DNA from: a virus
IMG/VR virus record: IMGVR_UViG_3300010885_061023
Span: 1-30,022 of that record
Direction: 5' to 3' (one strand)
Length of the DNA: 30,022 nt
Under the pieces are notes generated by a model. It saw nothing but the letters and a program-made list of their open reading frames with translations, searched no databases and was not told the origin of the DNA. Of this stretch, positions 7,246-16,591 are shown one piece after another. Numbering within the stretch: the first letter of the stretch is position 1; every line of letters starts with the position of its first letter. The translations under genes were made by a program, and so were the position numbers.

Positions 7246-10200
7246 TATGCTTGTGTATTTATATTATTTTGTAAATCAGTATTAAAGTTCGTGAATATTT
7301 CTCCTATCTTAGATTTTACAGAATTGTTAGCATCCTGAGGAATTAATATGGTTTGAGAAACTTCTCCGTCTTTTTTAGAAAAATTTACTATAACGGATGT
7401 TTCATCTTGTTTTGGTCTTAGAATCGCAAAGTCTGATTGAGGATTCAGATTTTGTTGATTTACTTGCCTATCTAATTTAATTGCATAACTTGAATACGTC
7501 TGTGATGAGTATCCATACATATTCCAATCTGTAATTCTATAGGAGTCTCCTGCGCCTATTGTCTCACTTGTTATAGAATCCTGTATAAATACATAGTATT
7601 TCCCATCTGGAAAATAGGTGGATACTGTAGTATCAATATACGTGCGATTAGGCATTAGTTTTAAAATAAGTCCATTATTGGCAAGTTTTCTACTGTAGGG
7701 GGGAGTGGGAGACAGGTAAGCTCCATCAATTCTTATGTAAGTAACCGTTGGATTTTGTAAAATAAAATTGAATTTATTTGCCAAGTACGCATCGAATACA
7801 AAGAAAGAAGAGTTATACCCTCCGCCAAACAAATTATTGTAAAAACCATTTAGATTTTGAAAAATCAAAGCAGAATCATCGTCAGATTGATTAAGACCAG
7901 TATATGTAGTAATATCGTATGTAGTAGCTCCGGATGAAATCACATTATAGTAATCTATTACTGGACTATTAAAGGAACCAAACCTAATAAAATCACCGGG
8001 TTTTATAAAAGTGGTATCCACAATCGGTGAATAATAGTTACTAGTTGGATTAGTTGGCACAAATATAGATGAAGTATTAAATAAGTCAAATAGTTTTGGA
8101 GAGGGTATTAAAGTGTCTAATGAGATTTTTGAAAATGCGTCAACGCTGTAATCTATATATGTAGACGTGTTATAAGAAAAAAATGGAATGAATTTATTGT
8201 AAATTTGAACAAAGTTAGTAGATGGATTATTAGCTGTAGTTGAATTTAATCTTACTTTCCAACCAGTGGTAAGTCTAAAAAGACCTTGAAAATCTACCGC
8301 AAATATAGAGTATCTTATTATATCTCCTGCTTGTAAGTTCAAGCTAAAATTAGTTAAACTAATATTTATGTTCTGGGCAGATGGAGTTAAAAATACTCTA
8401 TTGTTTGGCATTGTCACCGTGCCTCCTGTATAAGTTACTACGGGACTGTTTGAAATTTTTTCAATAGTCCAAGAATTTCCCTGATCTGTGCTTTTTTCTA
8501 ATAGTCCAAATAGTTTTAAATAACAATTTCCATTATCTTCATTTGTATTTACCCAATCTTCATAATAACTAGCATTGTTAAATGCTGTAGAATTAGCGAG
8601 AAAGTCAAACATCATATCGTGAGAAAACGATATATCAATACGTCCGGAATCAGGAGCTAGATACGTATAAGCGCCTTTTTTATAACTGTTTTCATCTGCA
8701 TTGATTAAATTCAATTTTGCATCGATATAGTCAAATTTTATTCTAATTGGTATCCTATATGCTTTTAGTGATGAATTTTTTAACGTTCTGTTATGATTGG
8801 AAATAGCGTACGATGACGGTAAACCAGTAAAATTCATGTCCGAAATTGGTGTAGTTGTAGTATTGACTACGTTCGTTGCTAAATAACTATTCCATGCAGT
8901 ATATCCAAAAGAAATATCACAGAGTTTTGGATCTGCTGAATCGATAGGCGCTGACCTATCATACACTCTATCAGACGTAGATTTTACGTCTCCATAAACT
9001 CCACTATACCCTACTTCAGCGATATTTGTGGTGTAAGGCAGAGCGACGCCTCTCACATTAGTTTGTGCATAAGCATCAGTATTTATAAAATATCCATCAG
9101 GATCAGTGGGTAAAATTTGATTTTCTGAACTATTATCAAGAGCTTGATATGTTAGCCAATTACCTGACCCATATACAATACTTGTATATATTCTTTTTTC
9201 GTAATTTGGAGCATAAAATCCCTCGTAAGATTGACTAACTTCAACATAATCCGTATACGTAAAATTTAGCCTTTCATATCCCTCTCTATATATAATAGGA
9301 TCATAAGAGACACCTCCTCTAAAAATAGATTTTGTTCCGTCAAGTATTTTCTGATTAGTTGGTTTATTTACATCAGATATAGATAAAATTACTTGATCTC
9401 CTGTTTTAAAAGTGTTTTGTACTTCGAAAAGATTATCGTTTTGTAAAGATAGATCTGTAATTTTTTGATTTGAATCTATAAGATACTTTAAGTATATAGT
9501 TGTCTTATCTGGAAAATTAAGAGCTTTAATTGGTATATTTTTTACCCATCCCACTTTAAAACTATTGCGATCTATAGCTGCTGTATTTCCGTATGAAGAA
9601 TCTCCTGGCCAAGTGTTTGACGCTGATGAATAAGTGTTATAGGTTCTACTAGTGGTCTTAGATCCGTAGTATCTTGGAATAGTGCTTCTTTGAATATTAT
9701 AGTTATAATCTTGCAATTCAGCATACGGACTCATAGGATTTGTATACGTTGCAAAATTATCTATAGCAGAATCTTTGATAGATTTCGTTACTATTCCAAA
9801 ATTAACCGGTACTCTGGAATTGTTTGTGTAATCTAAATCTAATCTTCTTTGAGATCTTACCGCCGCTGTAACATTTTGATAAAGCGCCCCAAAATTTACT
9901 CTGCTAGAACTCATTGTAGAATTTTGAGACAACTCAGTTTGATCTCCTACGCTATTCAGACTAGTTGCAACCAGCGTTGTGCCTTGAAATTCTCCAGTAT
10001 AATTTTCAAATCCGTATGAATCATTCACAGTAATATATCCAAGAGACGAAGTAATTGTTTTATTTTGAGTAGTTGGCCAAGTATAACTAGTCGCTGCAGA
10101 ACCAGATATCGATATCATGTCTATAGATTGACTATAATTTCTATGAGTTTCTACTTCAGGTTCGTTTCTTGCATATTTATTCCTCTCTAAAACGTGTGGT

Positions 10201-12395
10201 TTTACTATTATACCTGTAGATATATTAGTTCTTGCGGGCACAAAATCCTTAATCATTTTAAACAAAGAATTATTATAAAACTTTATAAGTCTTACATACT
10301 CTGCGATGCTATGAGGTTCGTTATACGAAGAAGAAAAATAATTGTTTCTATATCGATCTAAAGTATCATATGAGCTAGAATATCTTAAAGCAGGATTGCC
10401 TATTAATTGATCAATGGAATACACTAATGAAGACGTAATATTTGCATTTAGAGTATCGGCTGGAGAAAATCCTACTTCAACGTTTAAAGAATTTTTTCTG
10501 TAATTGTTATCGAACTGTTGTAAAGTAGATTTTGGAGACAGCAAAGATTGGCTCAATTCGTTTGGAGTAACTATATTGATTTTGGTATCGTTTAATTCAA
10601 ATATGTCTTCTCCTCCTAAAGCGGTTCCACCATATTCGTTTACTGTGAGTATAGAATCTGGTATGCCATAACAAGCTATCAAGGCTTTTACGCCTCTTTC
10701 TGTGCCTCTTGTCTTTAGCAAATAAGGAAGATTGTGATACAACCTTTTGTTTATTTCTTTTTGAATTTGATCATAAGGCAAACTAGCTAAGCTAGAAGAT
10801 ATAATTTTTATGTTTTTTTCAGACCCAGTAGGAAAAGAACTTGTTGATCCAGTAGGAAGAGAATTTCTTACTACATTATCTATACCAAATAAACTATAGT
10901 ACGCAGAGTCTGATAGATTTGTGTTTGTGTACAACTCTATGCCGAGTCCCTTTAAAGCGTCTGAAACCAAATCCATAGATATGCCAGTATTAGGATCGTT
11001 TGTTGCATTAAACCTACTACTCACATCTTTGTAATAGATCCAAATATTATCAAAGTGTTGACCTATCATATCTAAAAAGGTAACATAAGGTTGATTGTTT
11101 GGATCGTCTAACAAATACTGAGGCGCGCTAACGCTCAATAAATCTTTATTGGTTTGATCGTATAAAGATGCGGAATATAATATGGATAATTTAGTAGGTA
11201 TTGGCGGAGTAGTTGGTGTTCCCAACCAATTTACAGCTAGAGAAGAAGTTACAGAATGTAAACTATACGGTTTAGCTGAATTTATTTTTGGCCAAGCATA
11301 TGTTCCTGATGTATAATATAAGTAATATTCGTAGTTATCAAATTTTTCTATTATTGAATCTATATTAGTCTGTAGAACATTTATAGAAGCGGTAGTAATA
11401 GATCTAACTTGAGAATTTCCTGTTATTGCAGATTGAGATACTATTTGAATATTATAATTCTCTATGAGTCCAACTTTATACGCAAAATTACTAATTCTTT
11501 CAGTAGCGCTTGAGAAGTGTATAAAATTATTAAAATCTGTATAATCCGTGTTTATCGCAATGGCTTTATCATCGTAGTAAGACATTAATTGCCTTATTGA
11601 AGATGAGACTTGAGCTGAAAATAAATTATTATATGAATAATATGGAGTTGTTTGACCTATTTTTTGAGCTACTTCTATTTTATAATTAGGGCCTCTTAAT
11701 CTCTTTGTTGTGTCTATTTGTTCGGCTTCTATAGACACATTAACCACAAAAGAGACGGGTTCTGATAATTTATCAACTATCCACAACTGAGACTTTATAT
11801 CAAAATCGCTTGGTAGTGGTTCATATAATTTTATAAGTATGTAACTGCCTTGATCATCGTTTACATATGCTGCATTTACCGCAACAATTAGATTATTATC
11901 TCCAAAATTAAGATAGAAATCAGAATAGTAATTTTTTTGAGATATGTAATTTTGATAAGCTCCAAAGCCAGATCTCATAGTATCTCCACTCAATTGTTGA
12001 GAGGACAGTTTCAATTCTAATCGACTAGGCGAGATATCTTTTATCCAATAAAAAACTCCGTATTTTGAATTAAATAGGTTTTTTAATATGTTGTATTGAA
12101 TAGTAACTGATCCTCTATTGTATCCTTTATCTGATACATCTTTTTGAGGATCCACTAATATAGAAGTGAATTTATTAGTCCCAGAGTTTACCTCAGACGT
12201 TTTATAATAGCTTTGTAAATTATAATCATAACTCAATATAGATCCCGCATCGTCTGAAATAAATGCTTCTATGTAATCATTAGGATCTCCGAAAGTAGTA
12301 TTAATATATGTACTATTTATTAGAGATAAATCCCTATCAGAATATTTTTGAATAGATTTTCCTTCTCCATTATATAATATGTTAACTATTTCCAT
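7245..12395 (-). CDS. Giant (1716 aa) baseplate/tail-tip structural protein
   Basis: 1716 aa, the largest gene here. Composition is Asn/Ser/Tyr/Thr-rich and Cys-poor with no membrane segment. About residues 445-500 contain YVTFLDMIGQHFDNIWIYYK. About residues 555-610 contain EINKRLYHNLPYLLKTRGTE, RGVKALIACYGIP and SILTVNEYGG, a signature I associate with very large conserved virion proteins of big myoviruses. The C-terminal 600 residues are beta-rich. Its position, two genes after the gp6-like gene, corresponds to T4 gp7/gp8/gp10, the outer wedge; T4 gp7 (1032 aa) is the nearest size analogue, but no homology is visible by eye. It is probably a wedge or fibre-connecting scaffold. The start has an A-rich leader and lies 14 nt after the 113-aa gene. 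Confidence 0.65.
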   Translation of the reverse strand: MEIVNILYNGEGKSIQKYSDRDLSLINSTYINTTFGDPNDYIEAFISDDAGSILSYDYNLQSYYKTSEVNSGTNKFTSILVDPQKDVSDKGYNRGSVTIQYNILKNLFNSKYGVFYWIKDISPSRLELKLSSQQLSGDTMRSGFGAYQNYISQKNYYSDFYLNFGDNNLIVAVNAAYVNDDQGSYILIKLYEPLPSDFDIKSQLWIVDKLSEPVSFVVNVSIEAEQIDTTKRLRGPNYKIEVAQKIGQTTPYYSYNNLFSAQVSSSIRQLMSYYDDKAIAINTDYTDFNNFIHFSSATERISNFAYKVGLIENYNIQIVSQSAITGNSQVRSITTASINVLQTNIDSIIEKFDNYEYYLYYTSGTYAWPKINSAKPYSLHSVTSSLAVNWLGTPTTPPIPTKLSILYSASLYDQTNKDLLSVSAPQYLLDDPNNQPYVTFLDMIGQHFDNIWIYYKDVSSRFNATNDPNTGISMDLVSDALKGLGIELYTNTNLSDSAYYSLFGIDNVVRNSLPTGSTSSFPTGSEKNIKIISSSLASLPYDQIQKEINKRLYHNLPYLLKTRGTERGVKALIACYGIPDSILTVNEYGGTALGGEDIFELNDTKINIVTPNELSQSLLSPKSTLQQFDNNYRKNSLNVEVGFSPADTLNANITSSLVYSIDQLIGNPALRYSSSYDTLDRYRNNYFSSSYNEPHSIAEYVRLIKFYNNSLFKMIKDFVPARTNISTGIIVKPHVLERNKYARNEPEVETHRNYSQSIDMISISGSAATSYTWPTTQNKTITSSLGYITVNDSYGFENYTGEFQGTTLVATSLNSVGDQTELSQNSTMSSSRVNFGALYQNVTAAVRSQRRLDLDYTNNSRVPVNFGIVTKSIKDSAIDNFATYTNPMSPYAELQDYNYNIQRSTIPRYYGSKTTSRTYNTYSSASNTWPGDSSYGNTAAIDRNSFKVGWVKNIPIKALNFPDKTTIYLKYLIDSNQKITDLSLQNDNLFEVQNTFKTGDQVILSISDVNKPTNQKILDGTKSIFRGGVSYDPIIYREGYERLNFTYTDYVEVSQSYEGFYAPNYEKRIYTSIVYGSGNWLTYQALDNSSENQILPTDPDGYFINTDAYAQTNVRGVALPYTTNIAEVGYSGVYGDVKSTSDRVYDRSAPIDSADPKLCDISFGYTAWNSYLATNVVNTTTTPISDMNFTGLPSSYAISNHNRTLKNSSLKAYRIPIRIKFDYIDAKLNLINADENSYKKGAYTYLAPDSGRIDISFSHDMMFDFLANSTAFNNASYYEDWVNTNEDNGNCYLKLFGLLEKSTDQGNSWTIEKISNSPVVTYTGGTVTMPNNRVFLTPSAQNINISLTNFSLNLQAGDIIRYSIFAVDFQGLFRLTTGWKVRLNSTTANNPSTNFVQIYNKFIPFFSYNTSTYIDYSVDAFSKISLDTLIPSPKLFDLFNTSSIFVPTNPTSNYYSPIVDTTFIKPGDFIRFGSFNSPVIDYYNVISSGATTYDITTYTGLNQSDDDSALIFQNLNGFYNNLFGGGYNSSFFVFDAYLANKFNFILQNPTVTYIRIDGAYLSPTPPYSRKLANNGLILKLMPNRTYIDTTVSTYFPDGKYYVFIQDSITSETIGAGDSYRITDWNMYGYSSQTYSSYAIKLDRQVNQQNLNPQSDFAILRPKQDETSVIVNFSKKDGEVSQTILIPQDANNSVKSKIGEIFTNFNTDLQNNINTQA

Positions 12396-12409
12396 CTATT
12401 AGATTATTT

Positions 12410-12751
12410 TTATTTTGTTATATCCGCTACTGTGAGATACGTTTGAGACAATTCAATTATTTGTTGCTTTAAAGTGTTAATTTCTTCTATAAGTGCTGCT
12501 TTTTCTTCATCCATAACGTTGCCTCCAATATACTGAGTACTTCTTTCAACAAGCGTAGTGTGAGATTGTTCGCCTGTTATTGGAATGTCGTAAAATAATT
12601 GATCGTAATAAGAAAAAAATTGATCGACTGTAACTGGATTTTCTGCGATAGTTGGTGGTACTATTACAAACTCATTGAAATTAGTATCAATAACATTTTT
12701 ATATGTACTTATACCATTTACTTTTTTTATAAAATCTATACTAGTCGACAT
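12410..12751 (-). CDS. Small virion protein with C-terminal coiled coil
   Basis: 113 aa. The first 75 residues are a mixed region (FNEFVIVPPTIAENPVTVDQFFSYYDQLFYDIP). Residues about 78-105 form a heptad-patterned helix (DEEKAALIEEINTLKQQIIE) that likely trimerises or dimerises. It overlaps the upstream stalk-like gene by 1 nt and sits between it and the 1716-aa gene, so a baseplate linker or chaperone role is plausible. It is not recognised as a named family. Confidence 0.6.
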   Translation of the reverse strand: MSTSIDFIKKVNGISTYKNVIDTNFNEFVIVPPTIAENPVTVDQFFSYYDQLFYDIPITGEQSHTTLVERSTQYIGGNVMDEEKAALIEEINTLKQQIIELSQTYLTVADITK

Positions 12752-13818
12752 TATCTTACAATTTTAAAAATAGAATCGTTATCAACAACAATTGATTCGC
12801 CAGAATTTAATACATATTTTACTAATATTTTATAATATCTTTCAGGTTCAAGACCACTCATATATGCATTAAAAAAACTGCTTGTTGGATCGCAACTTAT
12901 TCTAGTATATGGCTCGTTAAAATCTACTATCATGTCTTCTGTTTTTACATCTTGAATAGCCCAAAATGATGAAGAAGGCAGAGCTTTATTAACTAAATAT
13001 ATTGATGACGTAGAGAAAGTTCTTACTGGATATTTATCTCTTGCCGATAATCTAAATTGATACTTATCTGTGGTTGATTTTAGAGTGTATGGGTTGTTAG
13101 TTACTGATAACTCAGTATTACTATTGCTTATAACAGATAGACTGCCAGTGTTGAAAATAGCATCGTCCCAACGCATTTCTAAACACGGAGGGAATATAGT
13201 ATGTGTATCTGCACTAAAAAAGTTTAAAACTTTATAACTATTAGAATTGTTTTCTACGCTACCAGAATGTCTTATTATTATCCCTGCGTTTGTACTATTT
13301 GCAATCCAATTAGAAAAAAATGAAGTTACTTTTACATTAATATCTTTGTTATCTTTATAAGAAAAACTTTGAGATATTGTTGTACCTGTCCAAGAACCTC
13401 CACCAGGCGTTACATAGTAAGATGAATTTGGCCAAGTGTTTATCGAACTAGTATATGATCCAGTATTATACCAACTCGCTCCTTTAACTGTTATAGGATC
13501 ATCAGAAAATTTTCCAACTCCCATTGCCCAAACTGTGTCTACTTGATTAAAGTTTAGATTGTATGTTGTATCTAAATTCTCAGCATTTGCTAAATATGCT
13601 CTTAAGTAAACATCATAATTTTTTGTTCCCCTAAGAGTCTGCAAGGTTTGTAAATCTAAGCTATTAAATTGAATTATAGATCTTCTTAAGTCATCAATAG
13701 CCAATGTAGTTGAATTTTTTACTGACACCTCTAAAATTTCATCAAGTCCAGCATTTTGGTTAGGATATGCTGAATATAGAGTTACATCTGCTTCTGGGAA
13801 TATTTTATATATTGACAT
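12751..13818 (-). CDS. Virion protein with DNRLRE/jelly-roll-like fold
   Basis: 355 aa. The opening IYKIFPEADVTLYSAYPNQN followed by AGLDEILEV and RRSIIQFNSLDL resembles the DNRLRE-type beta-sandwich found in bacterial surface and phage stalk proteins (D-x-T-hydrophobic at the start, N-x-G, then a strand with R..I.F). The rest is Trp/Tyr/Ser-rich beta sequence with a GGGSW turn. It lies 12 nt after the gp6-like gene in the position of T4 gp7 or gp8. It is probably a baseplate-wedge or stalk component. The DNRLRE assignment is by pattern only. Confidence 0.55.
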   Translation of the reverse strand: MSIYKIFPEADVTLYSAYPNQNAGLDEILEVSVKNSTTLAIDDLRRSIIQFNSLDLQTLQTLRGTKNYDVYLRAYLANAENLDTTYNLNFNQVDTVWAMGVGKFSDDPITVKGASWYNTGSYTSSINTWPNSSYYVTPGGGSWTGTTISQSFSYKDNKDINVKVTSFFSNWIANSTNAGIIIRHSGSVENNSNSYKVLNFFSADTHTIFPPCLEMRWDDAIFNTGSLSVISNSNTELSVTNNPYTLKSTTDKYQFRLSARDKYPVRTFSTSSIYLVNKALPSSSFWAIQDVKTEDMIVDFNEPYTRISCDPTSSFFNAYMSGLEPERYYKILVKYVLNSGESIVVDNDSIFKIVR

Positions 13819-13830
13819 TGGTATTAATTT

Positions 13831-15666
13831 TTAAAATGTTACTACACGACCTTGAATATCAGTATTAGGATATTTTATTTCAAATATGCATGGATCTAGT
13901 GATGGATATACGACTCCATTTATTGTTGCACCCGGAATATCGTAAGAATAGTTTGAATATCCATTAGAAGTTCCTGATTTATTTACTATTTCTACATTTT
14001 TAACTGTTTGTACGCCTTCAACCTGATCTAATAAAGAATATATGTTAGATAAATTTATTGGTTGATTTATTTGATAATTTCCTATATTGAAATAATCTTG
14101 AACCTTTAATATGCATCTTGCTATAACGTCTTGTCCCGAGAAATTTGGGTTTATTATTACATTAAAATTACAACCTATATTAACTATATAAGCTGATTTT
14201 ATATCAACAGCGTCAGTCATAAGTCTGTAATCAGTTAGATAAGACTGGAGGTTTTGTAATAATAATGTCGATGGCGACGCTAAATTTCCGTTGCTATCTA
14301 AACTCAACACATATAGACTAACTAAAACTTGATCTCTTTGAGTCATATCTTTTCCTATAGAGTTCATAAAAGTCGAATCGTCTTTGGTAACGTATGCTTT
14401 GGATATTTTTCCAAATTTTGCATCCATGCTCAATGCACGAGCCATATAATCTTGCTGAGTTACCGCTCTCATTTGAGTAGGAAATTGAGCTAGTGTATTT
14501 AATCTTAATTCTTGAATTGTATCTCCGTCTCCGCCGCCTGTAGCAGGCGAAGGATTGTTAGTAGCAACTGTATTTTGTCTAGTTAGATTATTTCCAGTTG
14601 CGGTAAATGATACAGGGATCGTTAATTGATTCGCTTGAGCGTTAGAAATTGCTCCTCCACCCACTAAATACTTAATTGTTAATGTTGTGTTTTTTGGAGC
14701 CAATCCATAAGTTTGAGTAGTAACAAAATTAGTCGGATCAAAAGACTGCGTAAAAGTACTTAAACCTGCTGTTTGGCCGACGCTAACTGAATTAGGATTG
14801 GGAATTATTACTGAATCTGCTACTGAATTTACCCCTGATCCAAATTCAATCACTAAAGATTCATTTGATTGAAATCTAGACGTGAATCTTCTTGGTACGT
14901 ATAATTTTTGGATTAAATACGGAACCTGATCAGTTGTAGATGGATTTGTATTAGCCACCGAATTTATTATATAGTCTTGAGCTAAATAGGGCACTTCGTA
15001 CCATTTGTTTCCACTACTATCAGTTACATCAACTATTGAAATTATATTAGGATCATTTATGGTTATAGATGAAAATCTTTGAGCATTTGTGAAATCGTAT
15101 GTAGATGTTTTTACTTGACCTGAGATTGCTTTTGCTTTCTTTGTCAATAGATACGTTTGTGGTACTCCAGATACAGACTGATACACTTCTATGGTTGTTG
15201 GATCATAAGAAGACGATGTTGTAAAATCTACTTTTTCAGGAATATAAAAATAAACTGAATTATCTACATTTGACTGTATTTGCATCCCTCCTTGGATTGT
15301 TACAGCTGTAGTAAAGTCTGGATAGTTTAATCCACCCGCAGTATTAGCAAGTATTGTTTGATAAACATTCACGTCGGCAATTGCAGCAGATGTTACTTTA
15401 GGTCTATATCCAAGCATATATGCCATAGTATATAGATTGTTCGGTTGTTTAGCGTACTGTAAAAAAGTTTCTTGCAATTGATTATCTAGATAAAAAGAAA
15501 GAACATCACCAATATAAGCAGCCATTTCTATAAACATAGAGCCTGGAGAAGCTTGATTAAAATCATTATAGACTGTTGGATAGTAAGCCTTAGCATATTC
15601 TATCAAATCAGATTTAAATGTATTAAAATCTTTATTTAAATATTTTATGTCTTTTTTTTCTGCCAT
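13831..15666 (-). CDS. 6: Baseplate wedge protein gp6-like
   Basis: 611 aa, against about 660 for T4 gp6. The gp6/J-type family builds the ring of wedge dimers around the hub of contractile tails. The N-terminus shows the family signature: FNQASPGSMFIEMAAYIGDV, LSFYLDNQLQETFLQYAKQP and MAYMLGYRPK (residues about 37-92). The middle is a long beta region. Residues about 375-420 have GDGDTIQELRLNTLAQFPTQ and a conserved-looking RAVTQQDYMARAL segment, typical of J/gp6 proteins. The C-terminal domain ends with a repeat-poor beta region. It lies 2 nt downstream of the gp25 gene, the usual order in myoviruses. Confidence 0.88.
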   Translation of the reverse strand: MAEKKDIKYLNKDFNTFKSDLIEYAKAYYPTVYNDFNQASPGSMFIEMAAYIGDVLSFYLDNQLQETFLQYAKQPNNLYTMAYMLGYRPKVTSAAIADVNVYQTILANTAGGLNYPDFTTAVTIQGGMQIQSNVDNSVYFYIPEKVDFTTSSSYDPTTIEVYQSVSGVPQTYLLTKKAKAISGQVKTSTYDFTNAQRFSSITINDPNIISIVDVTDSSGNKWYEVPYLAQDYIINSVANTNPSTTDQVPYLIQKLYVPRRFTSRFQSNESLVIEFGSGVNSVADSVIIPNPNSVSVGQTAGLSTFTQSFDPTNFVTTQTYGLAPKNTTLTIKYLVGGGAISNAQANQLTIPVSFTATGNNLTRQNTVATNNPSPATGGGDGDTIQELRLNTLAQFPTQMRAVTQQDYMARALSMDAKFGKISKAYVTKDDSTFMNSIGKDMTQRDQVLVSLYVLSLDSNGNLASPSTLLLQNLQSYLTDYRLMTDAVDIKSAYIVNIGCNFNVIINPNFSGQDVIARCILKVQDYFNIGNYQINQPINLSNIYSLLDQVEGVQTVKNVEIVNKSGTSNGYSNYSYDIPGATINGVVYPSLDPCIFEIKYPNTDIQGRVVTF

Positions 15667-15668
15667 TT

Positions 15669-16082
15669 TTATGCATTTTGTATCGCTATAACAGCAGTGT
15701 CTGTTTCAGCTGTATTTAATAATATATAACTAAATTCTATGATTATTGAATTGTTATTTGGATCTCCTTTTACGTTTAATGTGCTTATTTCAATGTTAGG
15801 AAAATTAGCTTCTATTTGAGACTTTAACGTAGCTTTTAAATTATCTATAGTATCAGAGCTAATTTGTTCAAATATCCTAGATCTCAATCCAGCTCCAAAA
15901 GAGGGATTGAATGGTCTCTCTCTTTTATCTGTTAGTAGATAATTTATTATATTATACTTGGTCTGTTCTTTAGTTGTATACACTGATTGAAAAGCGCTAG
16001 GATAACTAAATGGAAGCTTTACTCCTATTGCTGTAGAAGGCTTTTGATCTAGCGGAGATATTTTTTTTAAGTTATAAGCCAT
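15669..16082 (-). CDS. 25: Baseplate wedge protein gp25 (GPW/gp25 family)
   Basis: 137 aa, matching the 132 aa of T4 gp25. Despite the family's lysozyme-like name this is a structural wedge protein that starts sheath assembly. The core signature INYLLTDKRERPFNPSFGAG and LRSRIFEQ (residues about 46-73) contains the conserved RPFNP.FG motif, in T4-like proteins part of the element that contacts gp6 and gp53. It is followed by IDNLKATLKSQIEANFP and a final beta strand (IIIEFSYIL). It lies 2 nt from genes on both sides, in an operon with gp6. Confidence 0.93.
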   Translation of the reverse strand: MAYNLKKISPLDQKPSTAIGVKLPFSYPSAFQSVYTTKEQTKYNIINYLLTDKRERPFNPSFGAGLRSRIFEQISSDTIDNLKATLKSQIEANFPNIEISTLNVKGDPNNNSIIIEFSYILLNTAETDTAVIAIQNA

Positions 16083-16084
16083 AT

Positions 16085-16543
16085 TTAAATTGCTCCCTTA
16101 TCCATTAAATTTTTCATAAGTCCTGAATAGTCGGGAACTTCATTGATTTGTACCATTGATATATCTGAGCTTGGTCGTGCTGTAGATAACATTCCATTTA
16201 TATCTCCTACTGCTACTTCTTTAGGTTGAAAAAAAGTTGTTGGATTTACCATGTCGGATGTGTAACTAAGTGTTTCTACATCTTCTGGTTGCATAGACAT
16301 TGCTGTTTCATTCAATAAAGCATTTAAATGAGATGATTTAGTGAATTGAGTATCTTGTTTCTTTTTATACGTATCAACAGTATTTAGAGTAATTGGAAAT
16401 TGTTGTTTTTTCATTTCCTTTATTACATTATCAACTCCTGTATTAGAAGACTTTATTTCATTCATCAATCTAGGAAGTTCTTCTCTAAGAGCAGCTTTTA
16501 CTTCTTCTCGTATTAGTTTTCTTAATAAATCTACTTTTGCCAT
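16085..16543 (-). CDS. Small virion-cluster protein with helical N-terminus
   Basis: 152 aa. Residues 1-35 form a strongly charged amphipathic helix (MAKVDLLRKLIREEVKAALR), and the rest is Ser/Met-rich with little predicted structure. The N-terminus contains I-R-E followed by E, so it weakly fits the tag pattern of the + strand genes, but its opening is different and this may be chance. It starts the gp25-gp6 sub-unit: an ATATTTATA box lies 4 nt before the ATG in a 48-nt gap. It is not recognised as a named family; T4 gp53 occupies a similar place but no homology is seen. Confidence 0.55.
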   Translation of the reverse strand: MAKVDLLRKLIREEVKAALREELPRLMNEIKSSNTGVDNVIKEMKKQQFPITLNTVDTYKKKQDTQFTKSSHLNALLNETAMSMQPEDVETLSYTSDMVNPTTFFQPKEVAVGDINGMLSTARPSSDISMVQINEVPDYSGLMKNLMDKGAI

Positions 16544-16547
16544 ATGT

Positions 16548-16556
16548 TATAAATAT
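16548..16556 (-). promoter_or_regulatory. ATATTTATA box, 4 nt before the start at 16543
   Basis: On the - strand ATATTTATA is followed by ACAT and the ATG. It lies in the 48-nt gap between the 759-aa gene and the gp25/gp6 group. Candidate late promoter for the wedge genes. Confidence 0.45.
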
Positions 16557-16591
16557 TATTTTATTTAATTTACTTGATTATTTTATTTCGT

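Noticed and set aside
16548-16556. T4-type late promoter TATAAATA on the + strand
   Set aside because: The gene it would serve on the + strand does not exist; all such sites read ATATTTATA in the direction of the gene that follows.
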